Source: Bacteroides caecigallinarum
GTDB lineage: Bacteria; Bacteroidota; Bacteroidia; Bacteroidales; Bacteroidaceae
Length of the DNA: 64,000 nucleotides
NCBI RefSeq assembly: GCF_016901995.1
Contig: NZ_JACJLE010000008.1
Span: 25,940 to 89,939 of the forward strand
Reading direction: 5' to 3'
Numbering within the stretch: the first letter of the stretch is position 1; each line of letters begins with the position of its first letter. The translations under genes were made by a program, and so were the position numbers. Below, one piece after another: positions 17,302 through 26,420 of this stretch. The notes below the pieces were generated by a model. That model was not told the origin of the DNA. It searched no databases and saw only the letters and a list, made by a program, of their open reading frames with translations.

Positions 17302-20300
17302 TTATACCTGTTCATCATTCTTGAAAGCACTTCTCTCTTCAAGGCTACGTTCATGCTCTAATTTAAACTGTGCATCTCCTTCTACCTGCATAGGTTTACG
17401 GATTTTCTCCTGAAGATACTCGAATGTTATATAGAACACAGGAACCACAAAAAGAAGAGCCAAAGTACCGATAAGCATACCACCGACAACACCTGTACCC
17501 AATGAACTGTTACCGTTAGCTCCGGCACCGGTTGCAAACATAAGCGGGATCATACCGAAAATCATTGTCAATACAGTCATCAGGATAGGACGCAAACGGG
17601 CTTGAGCTGCAGAATAAGCAGATTCTATAATACCCATTCCTCTACGACGGCGCTCCAACGCATATTCCGTAATCAGAATGGCTGTCTTTGACAGCAAACC
17701 AATCAACATGATAACACCTGTCTGAAGATAGATATTGTTTTCCAAACCGAACAACTTGGCAAACAAGAAACTACCCATCAAACCAAATGGTACTGAGAAG
17801 ATAACTGCCAACGGTACAAGGAAGCTTTCATACAGACATGAAAGGATAAGATATATAAGGACTACACATATTATATATATGAACACTGTCTGTGAACCTC
17901 CACTCTGTGATTCCTCACGGGCAATACCACCATATTCATATCCATATCCGGTAGGAAGAGTCTGAGCGGCAACCTCTTTGATTGCGTTCTGTACTTCACC
18001 TGTTGAATATCCTGCCTGTGCGTTAACATTTACATTTATAGAACTGTAAAGGTTGAATCGTTTTGCAACTTCAGCTCCCATTACATTCCTCAATGTAACA
18101 AACTGACCTAAAGGAGCCATCTCAGAGCCGTTACGTACATACATATTATTAAGGGACTGTTCGTCAAGACGATATTCAGGTGATGCCTGAAGCATTACAC
18201 GATATACCTTACCGAATTCATTGAAGTTTGATACATAGGATCCACCGCAATAGCTACCCAATGCAGAAAGAACATCCGATGGAGATATTCCTGCACGCTT
18301 ACATTTAGCAGCATCTATATCAACAGCTATCTGTGGGAAGTTCATGGCGTAAGAAGTATATGCCATAGCTACCTCAGGACGCTGGTTCAAAGCTCCAAGG
18401 AAATTCATGACATGTCCGAAGAAGACAGACATATCACCTCCGGTCTTATCCTGCATATACAGTTCTACAGAGTTACCCATACCGTAACCAGGAATCATAC
18501 CAGTCTGGAAGCAGAAAATCTGGGCTTCCTTTATTTGAGCAAACTGTGCATTCAGTCGTGCAAGAACGGCATCGGCAGAATGTTCCGCTCCCTTACGTTC
18601 ATCCCATGGTTTAAGATCGACGATACATGATGCATAAGAAGTTCCCTGACCAGAGATAAGACCATAACCTGATGTGGCACTGTAGTTATCAACCTCAGGA
18701 GTATTCTCCAGAATATCTTTTACCTTTTCCAATACCTTGACTGTTTCAGTAAGAGTACTACCAGGAGAAGTACTGATATTTACCATAACTGTTCCCTGGT
18801 CTTCCTGTGGAACCAGACCTGTCTTGGTAGTCTTCATGAAGAATACCAGCAAAACTACAGATTCGATGAGTGCTGCCCAAACTATCCATCTGTGATGAAT
18901 TGCAAACATTACTCCTTTCTTATATTTATTCATTGTAGCATTGAAAGAAGCATTATATGCAGCCTTTACACGACCGTTAAAGCTTTTGGCACTCTTCTGT
19001 CCGTCAGACGGTCTCATCATTATGGCACAAAGGGCAGGGCAAAGAACCAAGGCACAAATCATGGACAAACCTACTGATGTAGCCATTGTGATACCAAACT
19101 GAGTATAGAATATACCAGATGTACCTCCCATGAATGTTACAGGGATAAACACTGCCATAAACACACATGTACATGAGATAACGGCCATAGTTACATCACT
19201 CAATGCATCTTTTGTTGCCAGATATGGAGAAGTGTAGCCTGAATCGAATTTCTCCTGCACAGCTTCCACCACCACAATGGCATCATCCACCACGGTACCG
19301 ATAGCAAGCACAAGCGCAAACAAAGTAAGAATGTTTATACTGAAACCTGCTGCAACAAGACAGGCAAACGTACCGATAAGAGATACAATGATTGAAATAG
19401 AAGGAATCAATGTACTCTTGAAATCCTGCAAGAAGAAGTAAACCACAAGAATAACAAGTATGATTGCTATTACAAGTGTTTCCACAACGTTGTGAATAGA
19501 TGCATAAAGGAAGTCATTCGAACTCATCATCTGAACGAACTCTACGCCAGGAGGAAGAGCCTCTGACATTTCTTCCAGTCGTTTTGTAATGGCTTCATTA
19601 ACTTCTGTCGCATTGGCACCTGCAACCTGGAAAGTAAGGAAAGTCACACCAGGACGGTCATTTACCTCACCATGGAAACTATACGATAAACGACCTAGTT
19701 CAACCTTAGCAATATCTTTAAGTCTAAGGACAGAACCGTCATCATTTGAACGTATCACAATATCCTCAAACTGTTCTACCGATTTAAGACGTCCTTTATA
19801 TTTCAAAGCATATTGAAATACATTTGGAGAGTTTTCGCCAAGATTACCGGCAGGAGCTTCAATGTTCTGTTCACCAAGCACTGCAGTAACATCATCTGGA
19901 ATCAGACCATACTGAGCCATACGTTCCGGATTAAGCCATATACGCATACTGTAAGTATCACCAAGCAATGTTGCATCACCCACACCTTCGATACGTTTAA
20001 TTTCCGGTATGACATTAATATCCAGATAATTGGCAAGGAATGTCTCGTCATATTTACCGTCGGTGCTAACCAACGAGTTAATCTGAAGGAAGCTTGTCTG
20101 TCTTTTTGCTGTTGAGACACCGATTTTTGTTACTTCAGACGGCAACAATCCCTGCGCCTTTGATACACGGTTCTGCACGTTGACAGCAGCCATATCAGGA
20201 TCTGTACCCTGCTTGAAATAGACCTGTATTGTAGCCGAACCGGAGTTTGTTGCGGTAGAAGTGATATACATCATGTTTTCCACACCGTTTATACTCTCTT

Positions 20301-20499
20301 CCAAAGGCATTATAACACTGTTCATTACCGCATCGGCACTGGCTCCTGTATATGTAGCATCAACCACAACTGTAGGAGGAGCTATATCAGGATACTGTTC
20401 TACCGGCAACGATATGAGTGAGATAAATCCCACCAACAAAATCACGATGGAGATGGAAATAGCCATCACCGGTCGTTTTATAAATATATTTCCTTTCAT
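17302..20499 (-). CDS. RND multidrug efflux transporter, HAE1/AcrB type
   Basis: This 1065-residue proton-driven pump carries drugs or other amphipathic compounds out of the inner membrane and periplasm. It begins with the standard SxFFIxRPVMA-like start (NIFIKRPVMAISISI), carries the paired aspartates in TM4 (GTVVDDAIVVVE, about 405-416), and repeats the porter and transmembrane halves. The length is typical of AcrB/MexB. It sits between the fusion protein and channel genes of the same operon. The substrate range cannot be predicted. Confidence 0.95.
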   Translation of the reverse strand: MKGNIFIKRPVMAISISIVILLVGFISLISLPVEQYPDIAPPTVVVDATYTGASADAVMNSVIMPLEESINGVENMMYITSTATNSGSATIQVYFKQGTDPDMAAVNVQNRVSKAQGLLPSEVTKIGVSTAKRQTSFLQINSLVSTDGKYDETFLANYLDINVIPEIKRIEGVGDATLLGDTYSMRIWLNPERMAQYGLIPDDVTAVLGEQNIEAPAGNLGENSPNVFQYALKYKGRLKSVEQFEDIVIRSNDDGSVLRLKDIAKVELGRLSYSFHGEVNDRPGVTFLTFQVAGANATEVNEAITKRLEEMSEALPPGVEFVQMMSSNDFLYASIHNVVETLVIAIILVILVVYFFLQDFKSTLIPSISIIVSLIGTFACLVAAGFSINILTLFALVLAIGTVVDDAIVVVEAVQEKFDSGYTSPYLATKDALSDVTMAVISCTCVFMAVFIPVTFMGGTSGIFYTQFGITMATSVGLSMICALVLCPALCAIMMRPSDGQKSAKSFNGRVKAAYNASFNATMNKYKKGVMFAIHHRWIVWAALIESVVLLVFFMKTTKTGLVPQEDQGTVMVNISTSPGSTLTETVKVLEKVKDILENTPEVDNYSATSGYGLISGQGTSYASCIVDLKPWDERKGAEHSADAVLARLNAQFAQIKEAQIFCFQTGMIPGYGMGNSVELYMQDKTGGDMSVFFGHVMNFLGALNQRPEVAMAYTSYAMNFPQIAVDIDAAKCKRAGISPSDVLSALGSYCGGSYVSNFNEFGKVYRVMLQASPEYRLDEQSLNNMYVRNGSEMAPLGQFVTLRNVMGAEVAKRFNLYSSINVNVNAQAGYSTGEVQNAIKEVAAQTLPTGYGYEYGGIAREESQSGGSQTVFIYIICVVLIYLILSCLYESFLVPLAVIFSVPFGLMGSFLFAKLFGLENNIYLQTGVIMLIGLLSKTAILITEYALERRRRGMGIIESAYSAAQARLRPILMTVLTMIFGMIPLMFATGAGANGNSSLGTGVVGGMLIGTLALLFVVPVFYITFEYLQEKIRKPMQVEGDAQFKLEHERSLEERSAFKNDEQV

Positions 20500-20540
20500 T
20501 GTTATTCTTTATTAATTAAAGTCACATCAACTCTGTTTGT

Positions 20541-21647
20541 TTATTTCACCTGAGTTCCTTCGCGAAGAAGACCTGCTCCCTTAGCTACTATTTCATCGCC
20601 TGGATTAAGACCTTCGAGTACGATATACTCGCGTCCGTCATTATAGGCGGCAACCTTAATTAATGTTGTCACAGCCTTGCCGTCAACAACCCTAAACACT
20701 GAAATCTTATCTTGTTGTTTTACTGTAGCTTCCTGAGGTATTATTATATAATCATTGTATGTACTTGGTATCAACACCTTGCCGGATGAACCGCTCAACA
20801 ACAAACCTTTCTCGTTAGGGAATACGGCACGTACCCCAACTGTACCAGTCTGTGTATCTATTACTCCACTGACAGATTCAATCTTTCCTTTTTCTGAATA
20901 TGTAGTACCATCGTTCAGTTCAAGCGATATTTCCGGCATTTTAGCTATAGCCTCATCCATAGAACCATAGTCACGAACCATACCGAGTACCTGATTTTCT
21001 GTCATAGAAAAATAAACATACATTTCAGAGTTATCAGAGACGGTAGTCAACGGCTGTGTCATAGACGGACTTACCAATGTACCTACACGATATGGCAACA
21101 TACCTACCACACCATTGCTAGGACTTTTCACTTCAGTGTATGACAAATCGTTACGGGCATTGACTTCCTGCGCCTCTGCCTGTGCCAATTGGGCTTTCGC
21201 TGTCAAATACTGATTTTCCGAAGTTTGCAATGTAAATTCCGATACTACCTTTTTAGCATACAGTTCCTTATTACTGTTATAAGTCAATTCCGAAGTAGCC
21301 AATGCAGCCTGTGCCGACTTCACATTTGCTACTGCAGTATTAAGCGCAGCCTTGTAAGGAACCTGATCGATAATGAAAAGCACCTGGTCTTTTCTTACCT
21401 TCTCACCTTCTGTTACACATAATTTCTGTATTGTACCTGATACCTGAGGCATGATATTGATATCCTGGCGTCCGCGGATTGTAGCCGAATAATTTGTTTC
21501 TACAACTTTGTCAGCTTTTGCCACAACCATTGTTTCATAACCACCGGTTTGCATTTCTCCTTTTTGAGTTTGTCCACACGAAGCGAACCCAATTGCGCAA
21601 CCAACTATTCCCATCAGTTGCAACCATTTTTTGTTTACTGTTACCAT
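20541..21647 (-). CDS. RND efflux periplasmic adaptor lipoprotein (MFP/HlyD-like)
   Basis: The 368-residue lipoprotein links the inner-membrane pump to the outer-membrane channel. It has a lipobox FASC (Cys24), a lipoyl-like beta domain split around an alpha-helical hairpin (about residues 95-165, alanine/glutamine rich) and a C-terminal barrel with a RAVFPNEKGLLLSG segment as in AcrA. It is first in the operon and lies opposite the AraC regulator with a 258-base divergent gap. Confidence 0.93.
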   Translation of the reverse strand: MVTVNKKWLQLMGIVGCAIGFASCGQTQKGEMQTGGYETMVVAKADKVVETNYSATIRGRQDINIMPQVSGTIQKLCVTEGEKVRKDQVLFIIDQVPYKAALNTAVANVKSAQAALATSELTYNSNKELYAKKVVSEFTLQTSENQYLTAKAQLAQAEAQEVNARNDLSYTEVKSPSNGVVGMLPYRVGTLVSPSMTQPLTTVSDNSEMYVYFSMTENQVLGMVRDYGSMDEAIAKMPEISLELNDGTTYSEKGKIESVSGVIDTQTGTVGVRAVFPNEKGLLLSGSSGKVLIPSTYNDYIIIPQEATVKQQDKISVFRVVDGKAVTTLIKVAAYNDGREYIVLEGLNPGDEIVAKGAGLLREGTQVK

Positions 21648-21675
21648 ATAAATCTTTTTACTTTAAAATTCGTGG

Positions 21676-21683
21676 CAAAATTA
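21676..21683 (-). promoter_or_regulatory. Candidate -7 box for the efflux operon
   Basis: TAATTTTG (minus strand) lies 29 bases upstream of the adaptor gene start and matches TAnnTTTG. No good -33 element is seen at the right distance, which would fit a promoter that needs an activator such as the divergent AraC-type protein. Confidence 0.35.
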
Positions 21684-21905
21684 AATTAATTGCGAAGAAC
21701 GTTAATTTTCTTTTTTACAGCACAATTGTTCAAAAACGGAACTCACTGTCCGCTTTATAAATTATTAAGACCTTAAATTTTTTTTATTTAACGAAGAATA
21801 AATAATAAAAAAACAACGCAATATATTACAGAATTGCAATTTTAGATACTATTTTTACTATGTATTTTTATTGATATAAATTGTTATTAACAAAATTGAA
21901 ACTAT

Positions 21906-22739
21906 ATGCATATATTTCAACTGCCAGATGATGAAATTTTCAAAGCAGGAGCAGACAAGAATGAATGGCTACCTCAGGGTAAAACCATGAAAGTAGATGT
22001 AGATACAATTATCTTTTGCAGAAAAGGTACTGCCCACATAGAAATAGACCTTATCCCATACGAACTGGTAGCCAATACACAGCTAATAATAATAGCCGGG
22101 AGCATAGTCCACAATATCAGCAATAGTGACGATTTCAAAATCTCATATATAACATTCAAACACGAAGTTTACGACGAAGCGACAGCACAACTGGAACCTT
22201 CGTTCACTTTTTTCCTGAAAGAATATCCCTGCGTACAATTAGGAGAAAAAAGAATAAACAAAATGAACTATCTGGTAGAAGCTATGAAAGATTTCTATAA
22301 TGAAAAGACCAACTGTTTCAGAGTAAAAATCTTCAAAAACAATATCCAAAGTTTCCTACTTGATGTATATGACAAGACAAGAACCCTATTTAAAATAGAC
22401 AAATCGGAGGAAGTGGGAAGAAGAGAAGAGCTGTTTATAAAGTTCATTCATCTGATACACAAGTATTGTCCACAACAAAGAGAAGTAGGGTTTTACGCAG
22501 AGAAACTATACATAACATCACGCTACTTATCGTCAATAACACAAAATGTTGCAGATAAATCAGCCAAATACATTATCGACAAACATGCAATACAGAGAAT
22601 AAAGATAATGCTTAAATACTCGAATATGTCCATACAGGATATCTCGTATGAATTAAACTTCCCTGATCAATCATTCTTCTCAAGATATTTTAAAAAGCAT
22701 ACAGGCATGAGCCCATTAGAGTATAGAGCAAAACCTTAA
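21906..22739 (+). CDS. AraC-family transcriptional regulator
   Basis: The 277-residue protein has a cupin-like N-terminal sensing part and an AraC-type double helix-turn-helix at the C-terminus (about residues 175-277). The second helix motif is NFPDQSFFSRYFKKHTGMSPLEYR. It is divergently placed from the RND efflux operon, so it probably controls that operon; this is inferred from position. The ligand is unknown. Confidence 0.88.
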   Translation: MHIFQLPDDEIFKAGADKNEWLPQGKTMKVDVDTIIFCRKGTAHIEIDLIPYELVANTQLIIIAGSIVHNISNSDDFKISYITFKHEVYDEATAQLEPSFTFFLKEYPCVQLGEKRINKMNYLVEAMKDFYNEKTNCFRVKIFKNNIQSFLLDVYDKTRTLFKIDKSEEVGRREELFIKFIHLIHKYCPQQREVGFYAEKLYITSRYLSSITQNVADKSAKYIIDKHAIQRIKIMLKYSNMSIQDISYELNFPDQSFFSRYFKKHTGMSPLEYRAKP

Positions 22740-22805
22740 TAAGTGTATAACATACGGCAATAATACTAAATAGTGTTATAAAACATAAGTTTTCGCGCAC
22801 AAAAC

Positions 22806-22835
22806 TTGCAGATAACGGAAAAGTCCGTACCTTTG
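22806..22835 (+). promoter_or_regulatory. Consensus bacteroidal promoter in the mnmA leader
   Basis: TTG at 22806-22808 and TACCTTTG at 22828-22835 are separated by 19 bases, an excellent match to TTTG-N19-TAnnTTTG. Transcription should start near 22842, about 100 bases before the mnmA start codon and only about 40 bases before the terminator hairpin at 22880. Confidence 0.75.
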
Positions 22836-22879
22836 TACTGTGTTTTTCATAGTATTAGATTTTAAGGTTAACAAAGGTT

Positions 22880-22904
22880 GGAGTACAGCGGTACTCCTTT
22901 TTTT
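22880..22904 (+). terminator. Strong terminator hairpin inside the mnmA leader
   Basis: GGAGTAC (22880-22886), a four-base loop AGCG, GTACTCC (22891-22897) and seven T residues form a perfect intrinsic terminator. It lies after the promoter at 22806 and before mnmA at 22946. The promoter would therefore yield either a short RNA of about 63 nt or, with readthrough, the mnmA mRNA. It is too far from the AraC gene stop (140 bases, with a promoter between) to be only its terminator. Confidence 0.8.
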
Positions 22905-22945
22905 ATGTCCTTACGTCAAGCTATCACTTTCAAGGAGACAGAATT

Positions 22946-23998
22946 ATGGAAGAAAACAATAAAGTATTATTAGGGATGAGTGGAGGTACAGACAGTTCTG
23001 TAGCCGCTATGTTGCTTTTGGATGCAGGATACGAAGTTACAGGAGCAACATTCCGCTTCTTTGAAAAAGATAACAATACAGAATATCTGGACGACGCACG
23101 AGAGCTTTGCTCCAGACTTGGCATTCCGCACATTACTTACGACCTCAGAGACAGATTCAAAAAATACATCATAGACTATTTTATAAAGGAATATATGACA
23201 GGGAGAACCCCTGTTCCATGCACGCAGTGCAATAACTATCTGAAATGGCCTATACTTAAAGAAATAGCCGACAGGGAAGGAATATACTATATTGCTACAG
23301 GACATTACGTACAAAAAACATTATGCGACGGATATTGGCATATAAAGAGTGGTACTGACCCAGATAAAGACCAGTCTTTCTTTCTATGGGGACTTCCACA
23401 GGATATTATGAAGCGGATGGTACTGCCATTGGGAAATATAACAAAAACAAGAGTTAGAGAAATAGCAGCAGAAAGAGGCTTCATGAAAGCTTCCGTAAAG
23501 AAAGACAGTCTTGGAGTATGCTTCTGCCCTATGGATTACAGAAGTTTTTTAGGAAAAAATGTAAATCCTGACTTAATCAAACCCGGCATATTCTGTGATG
23601 AAGAAGGCAATAACATTGGGAAACATGAAGGATATCCCTTTTATACAATAGGACAACGCAGAGGATTGGGGATATATATGAACAAGGCATTGTTCGTAAA
23701 AGAAATAATTCCTGAAGAAAACAAAGTTGTAATAAGTGACAAACTGTCTTCGCTTGAACACAGCGAAATGTGGCTCACGGACTGGAATATAATAAATCCG
23801 GAATCCCTGTTGGGTAAGGATGATGTAATAGTAAAAATAAGATATCGAAAGCAGGCGAACAGATGTACCGTTACAATGACCGGTGACGGACTGTTACACG
23901 TGAAACTTCATGAACCGTTGGCGGCAATTGCCCCGGGACAAGCAGCTGCATTCTACAGGGGTAATATTGTCCTCGGCGGAGGAATCATAAACAAGTAA
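22946..23998 (+). CDS. mnmA: tRNA 2-thiouridine(34) synthase MnmA
   Basis: MnmA activates U34 of Lys, Glu and Gln tRNAs with ATP and inserts sulfur. The 350 residues show the PP-loop GMSGGTDSS (about 10-18), the catalytic Cys95 in [10 protein letters not shown], and the second cysteine Cys192 in LGVCFCP, which normally forms the persulfide partner. A C-terminal beta-barrel domain follows. The AAGGAG-like stretch at 22932-22937, nine bases ahead of the ATG, is an unusually good Shine-Dalgarno sequence for this phylum and supports the start. Bacteroides genomes often hold more than one MnmA gene, so this may be one of two paralogues. Confidence 0.93.
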   Translation: MEENNKVLLGMSGGTDSSVAAMLLLDAGYEVTGATFRFFEKDNNTEYLDDARELCSRLGIPHITYDLRDRFKKYIIDYFIKEYMTGRTPVPCTQCNNYLKWPILKEIADREGIYYIATGHYVQKTLCDGYWHIKSGTDPDKDQSFFLWGLPQDIMKRMVLPLGNITKTRVREIAAERGFMKASVKKDSLGVCFCPMDYRSFLGKNVNPDLIKPGIFCDEEGNNIGKHEGYPFYTIGQRRGLGIYMNKALFVKEIIPEENKVVISDKLSSLEHSEMWLTDWNIINPESLLGKDDVIVKIRYRKQANRCTVTMTGDGLLHVKLHEPLAAIAPGQAAAFYRGNIVLGGGIINK

Positions 23999-24039
23999 AA
24001 AGATTTCTAACGGAAAGAAAACTTCATCGCGTGCTTTTA

Positions 24040-24130
24040 TCTTCTATAAATATAATCTATGTTTATACAAATACAACTTGCATTCTTATAAACATAGATT
24101 ATATTTGTAAAAACACAAGTTGTATTTATA
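24040..24130. repeat. Interleaved inverted repeats between convergent genes
   Basis: Arm A (24048-24067, 20 bases) is perfectly complementary to A' (24087-24106). Arm B (24069-24080, 12 bases) is perfectly complementary to B' (24116-24127). The order A-B-A'-B' means the two helices cannot both form as simple hairpins; they would make a pseudoknot. The outer flanks also match (CTATAAATA on the left, TATTTATAG on the right). The element lies between the mnmA stop and the convergent lipoprotein gene stop and might act as terminator. Confidence 0.75.
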
Positions 24131-24165
24131 GATAATGTCAGTCCGTTTAGTGTTTACTGACAGTA

Positions 24166-26397
24166 TCAATATATGTATTCCACATCAGACTTCTTAAATC
24201 TCAGGATACGGGTATCATTCGGACCTGCTGAGTTCTTTGACGGATAAAGGCCATTCATTCCACCCACGAAAAACCATCCCTGACCATTTGATGGATTATG
24301 AACGGCAATCAACAGATTGTTGTAATGGCCATGATTTATACCGTTATCATTCCACTGCGGACTTGAGCCATACCACACAAGCGGCTCATACTCTGTCTCC
24401 GACTGATTATACATAGATATATAAATAAGATCTGTCAGTGACACTGTTCCTACGGTAACATCATTTCTTCTGCGTTGCCTGCGCTGTATAGTGGTACTTC
24501 CATTCCAAGCTGTAGTATGCGAACCATCCCACATCAGCCAAATAGTTCCGCTTGTAGAATTGAATACTCTTTCAAAGTTCTCCATGGATGGCAATTCATA
24601 GCCGTCAGGAGCCAGAGCCTTAGCGTCTATCTTATTTATATGCTCGGTACTTGAAGAATAACCTTCCAGTTTCGCCACTCCTCCATCGTCTATTACCTGA
24701 AGTCCTTGTGAACTCTTACCTTGATAATTCCATTTCCAGAGATTGAAGAACTCATCAGCCGTACAGTCCCTCAAATAATCGAATACTGTCTTACCGGCCA
24801 TTACCGCAGGATCTGCCGATGAAAGAATCTGGTCTGAAAAGTTTTTTGCATCACCTATGGCATTATACTTACACCACCATACTCCATTAAGCTTTGTAAC
24901 AGGCAATCCCCAGTTACGGCGTGAAATAACGTATTCCTCTTTTTCAGAGCCATCAGCCGAATTATTTATTACTATGCGTGCCTTCTGTACTCTGCCGTTT
25001 GCAGTCTTATCATTAGGACGCCATCCTCCAATAATACGTACCCTCTGACCTGACGTATCAAGTTTAACCCATTCGTCTTCTCCCTCGTCGTACTCAACAG
25101 TTATCGACTTCGATGCCGGAACTGTAAAGACACCAAGCTCATTATCTATATATTTTCCGAAATCGAATGATGCATTGTCTTCAAAATGTATCAGTCCTTC
25201 CAGTTTAACCGGATGTTCAGACATTACAACATTTATATAATCATCAGCATAATTCTCATTCAGTCCTTTACGATGAAACATCAGTTTTCTCTCTACACGT
25301 TCCATACCAGGATACCATATTTTCTTTATTAGGCGAAACAGATTCTTTCCTACATTCTCCGCTCCTCCTATACGTTCAACGGTCATTGGAAGTTCAGGAT
25401 CGGCTATCAGCTCCAGTTCATCGTCGCAATCTATGGAGAGAACGAAATCCGAAGCATAGTGTGACAATACTATTCCCCTGCGGTCAGAATCCACCTCTGT
25501 ATTTGCAGGAAATGATGTTCCTTCCACGTCCACTGTCAGACCTCTTTCGTTTGGTGCAAGATTAAAGTCACCTCCGTTTTCCCAATCTGTTACACTTAAG
25601 GTTACGTCAGCCTGTACAGATGCTTTAAACACATTTATAGTATAAACACAGTTTCTCTTTAGTATGGAAGGCATAGCAACTTCTTTTTCCACAGTTTCGC
25701 CATCTACATTTATGGTCAACACTGCAGAGATATTCTCCGAGGCCTGTTCGCACAGATAAGCCACTCCATATGTGTTACCGGTAAGAGGAGTTTCTATGAC
25801 AGGAGTAACATCGTTGTAACCTGTACTTTCGGGTGATTCTACAGTATGACGGCGGTTCAGATACGACTTCTGTGCCACATTCCTGAACATAATAGCCGGT
25901 ACAGACAAATCGTGTTCTCCTGAAACGTTGACATCTATACGTGCTACTCCCCTATAAAGTTGCAAAACTCCATGGGACATGTCTGACAAGTCAATAACTC
26001 CACTCATATATCTCAGGTTTACACCTCCCTTATGTAGTATTGTGGTTGACAGCCACTCCTCCTCAGTCATACCTATATTATAAAAAGAAGAGGAATTATT
26101 TCCTTCTATATTGGCAACCATATAAAGACGCCCCTTACTGTCATCTATCTTGATGCCGGCCAAAGGATCTATATCAGCATAAACGCGTGTCATAACACCA
26201 TTCTCAAAGAGACAGGCATGAAGTATTCCTATCTCCTTTGTTTCTGCTGTTTCATCATTTCCGGAACTATAATTATATGATGACACGCGTGGTAATATAA
26301 CAGAATCTGTTCCACTATGCTCGTTCATCGCTTCTTTATCTGTACATGATATTACAGCAAGCGAAACAATTATAGCAAGTATGTTCTTTATAGACAT
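24166..26397 (-). CDS. Large surface lipoprotein with fimbrillin-like N-terminus (paralogue 2)
   Basis: The 743-residue protein has a lipobox VISC (Cys18). The N-terminal 270 residues follow the FimA/Mfa-like fimbrillin pattern (RGVARIDVNV, then a NCVYTINV strand and a DWENGG end). The C-terminal part is shared with the next gene upstream: a CDFGKY/FDFGKYID motif, GGWRPND, NWGLPV, WWCKYN, and a final domain with APDGYELP and a closing VEYIY. That domain faintly recalls the Fibrobacter-paralogue/lectin-like fold (WWCKYN near WMAENL, PDGYELP near PSGWHLP). No function is known; surface anchoring or ligand binding is suggested. It is third in a three-gene minus-strand run, 23 bases after its paralogue. 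Confidence 0.7.
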   Translation of the reverse strand: MSIKNILAIIVSLAVISCTDKEAMNEHSGTDSVILPRVSSYNYSSGNDETAETKEIGILHACLFENGVMTRVYADIDPLAGIKIDDSKGRLYMVANIEGNNSSSFYNIGMTEEEWLSTTILHKGGVNLRYMSGVIDLSDMSHGVLQLYRGVARIDVNVSGEHDLSVPAIMFRNVAQKSYLNRRHTVESPESTGYNDVTPVIETPLTGNTYGVAYLCEQASENISAVLTINVDGETVEKEVAMPSILKRNCVYTINVFKASVQADVTLSVTDWENGGDFNLAPNERGLTVDVEGTSFPANTEVDSDRRGIVLSHYASDFVLSIDCDDELELIADPELPMTVERIGGAENVGKNLFRLIKKIWYPGMERVERKLMFHRKGLNENYADDYINVVMSEHPVKLEGLIHFEDNASFDFGKYIDNELGVFTVPASKSITVEYDEGEDEWVKLDTSGQRVRIIGGWRPNDKTANGRVQKARIVINNSADGSEKEEYVISRRNWGLPVTKLNGVWWCKYNAIGDAKNFSDQILSSADPAVMAGKTVFDYLRDCTADEFFNLWKWNYQGKSSQGLQVIDDGGVAKLEGYSSSTEHINKIDAKALAPDGYELPSMENFERVFNSTSGTIWLMWDGSHTTAWNGSTTIQRRQRRRNDVTVGTVSLTDLIYISMYNQSETEYEPLVWYGSSPQWNDNGINHGHYNNLLIAVHNPSNGQGWFFVGGMNGLYPSKNSAGPNDTRILRFKKSDVEYIY

Positions 26398-26420
26398 TTA
26401 TTTTTTTATTTACAGATTAA

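Noticed and set aside
24040..24130. Invertible promoter (phase variation) at the interleaved repeats
   Set aside because: The inverted segment would be only about 20-35 bases, sits between convergent gene ends and shows no promoter box or nearby recombinase.
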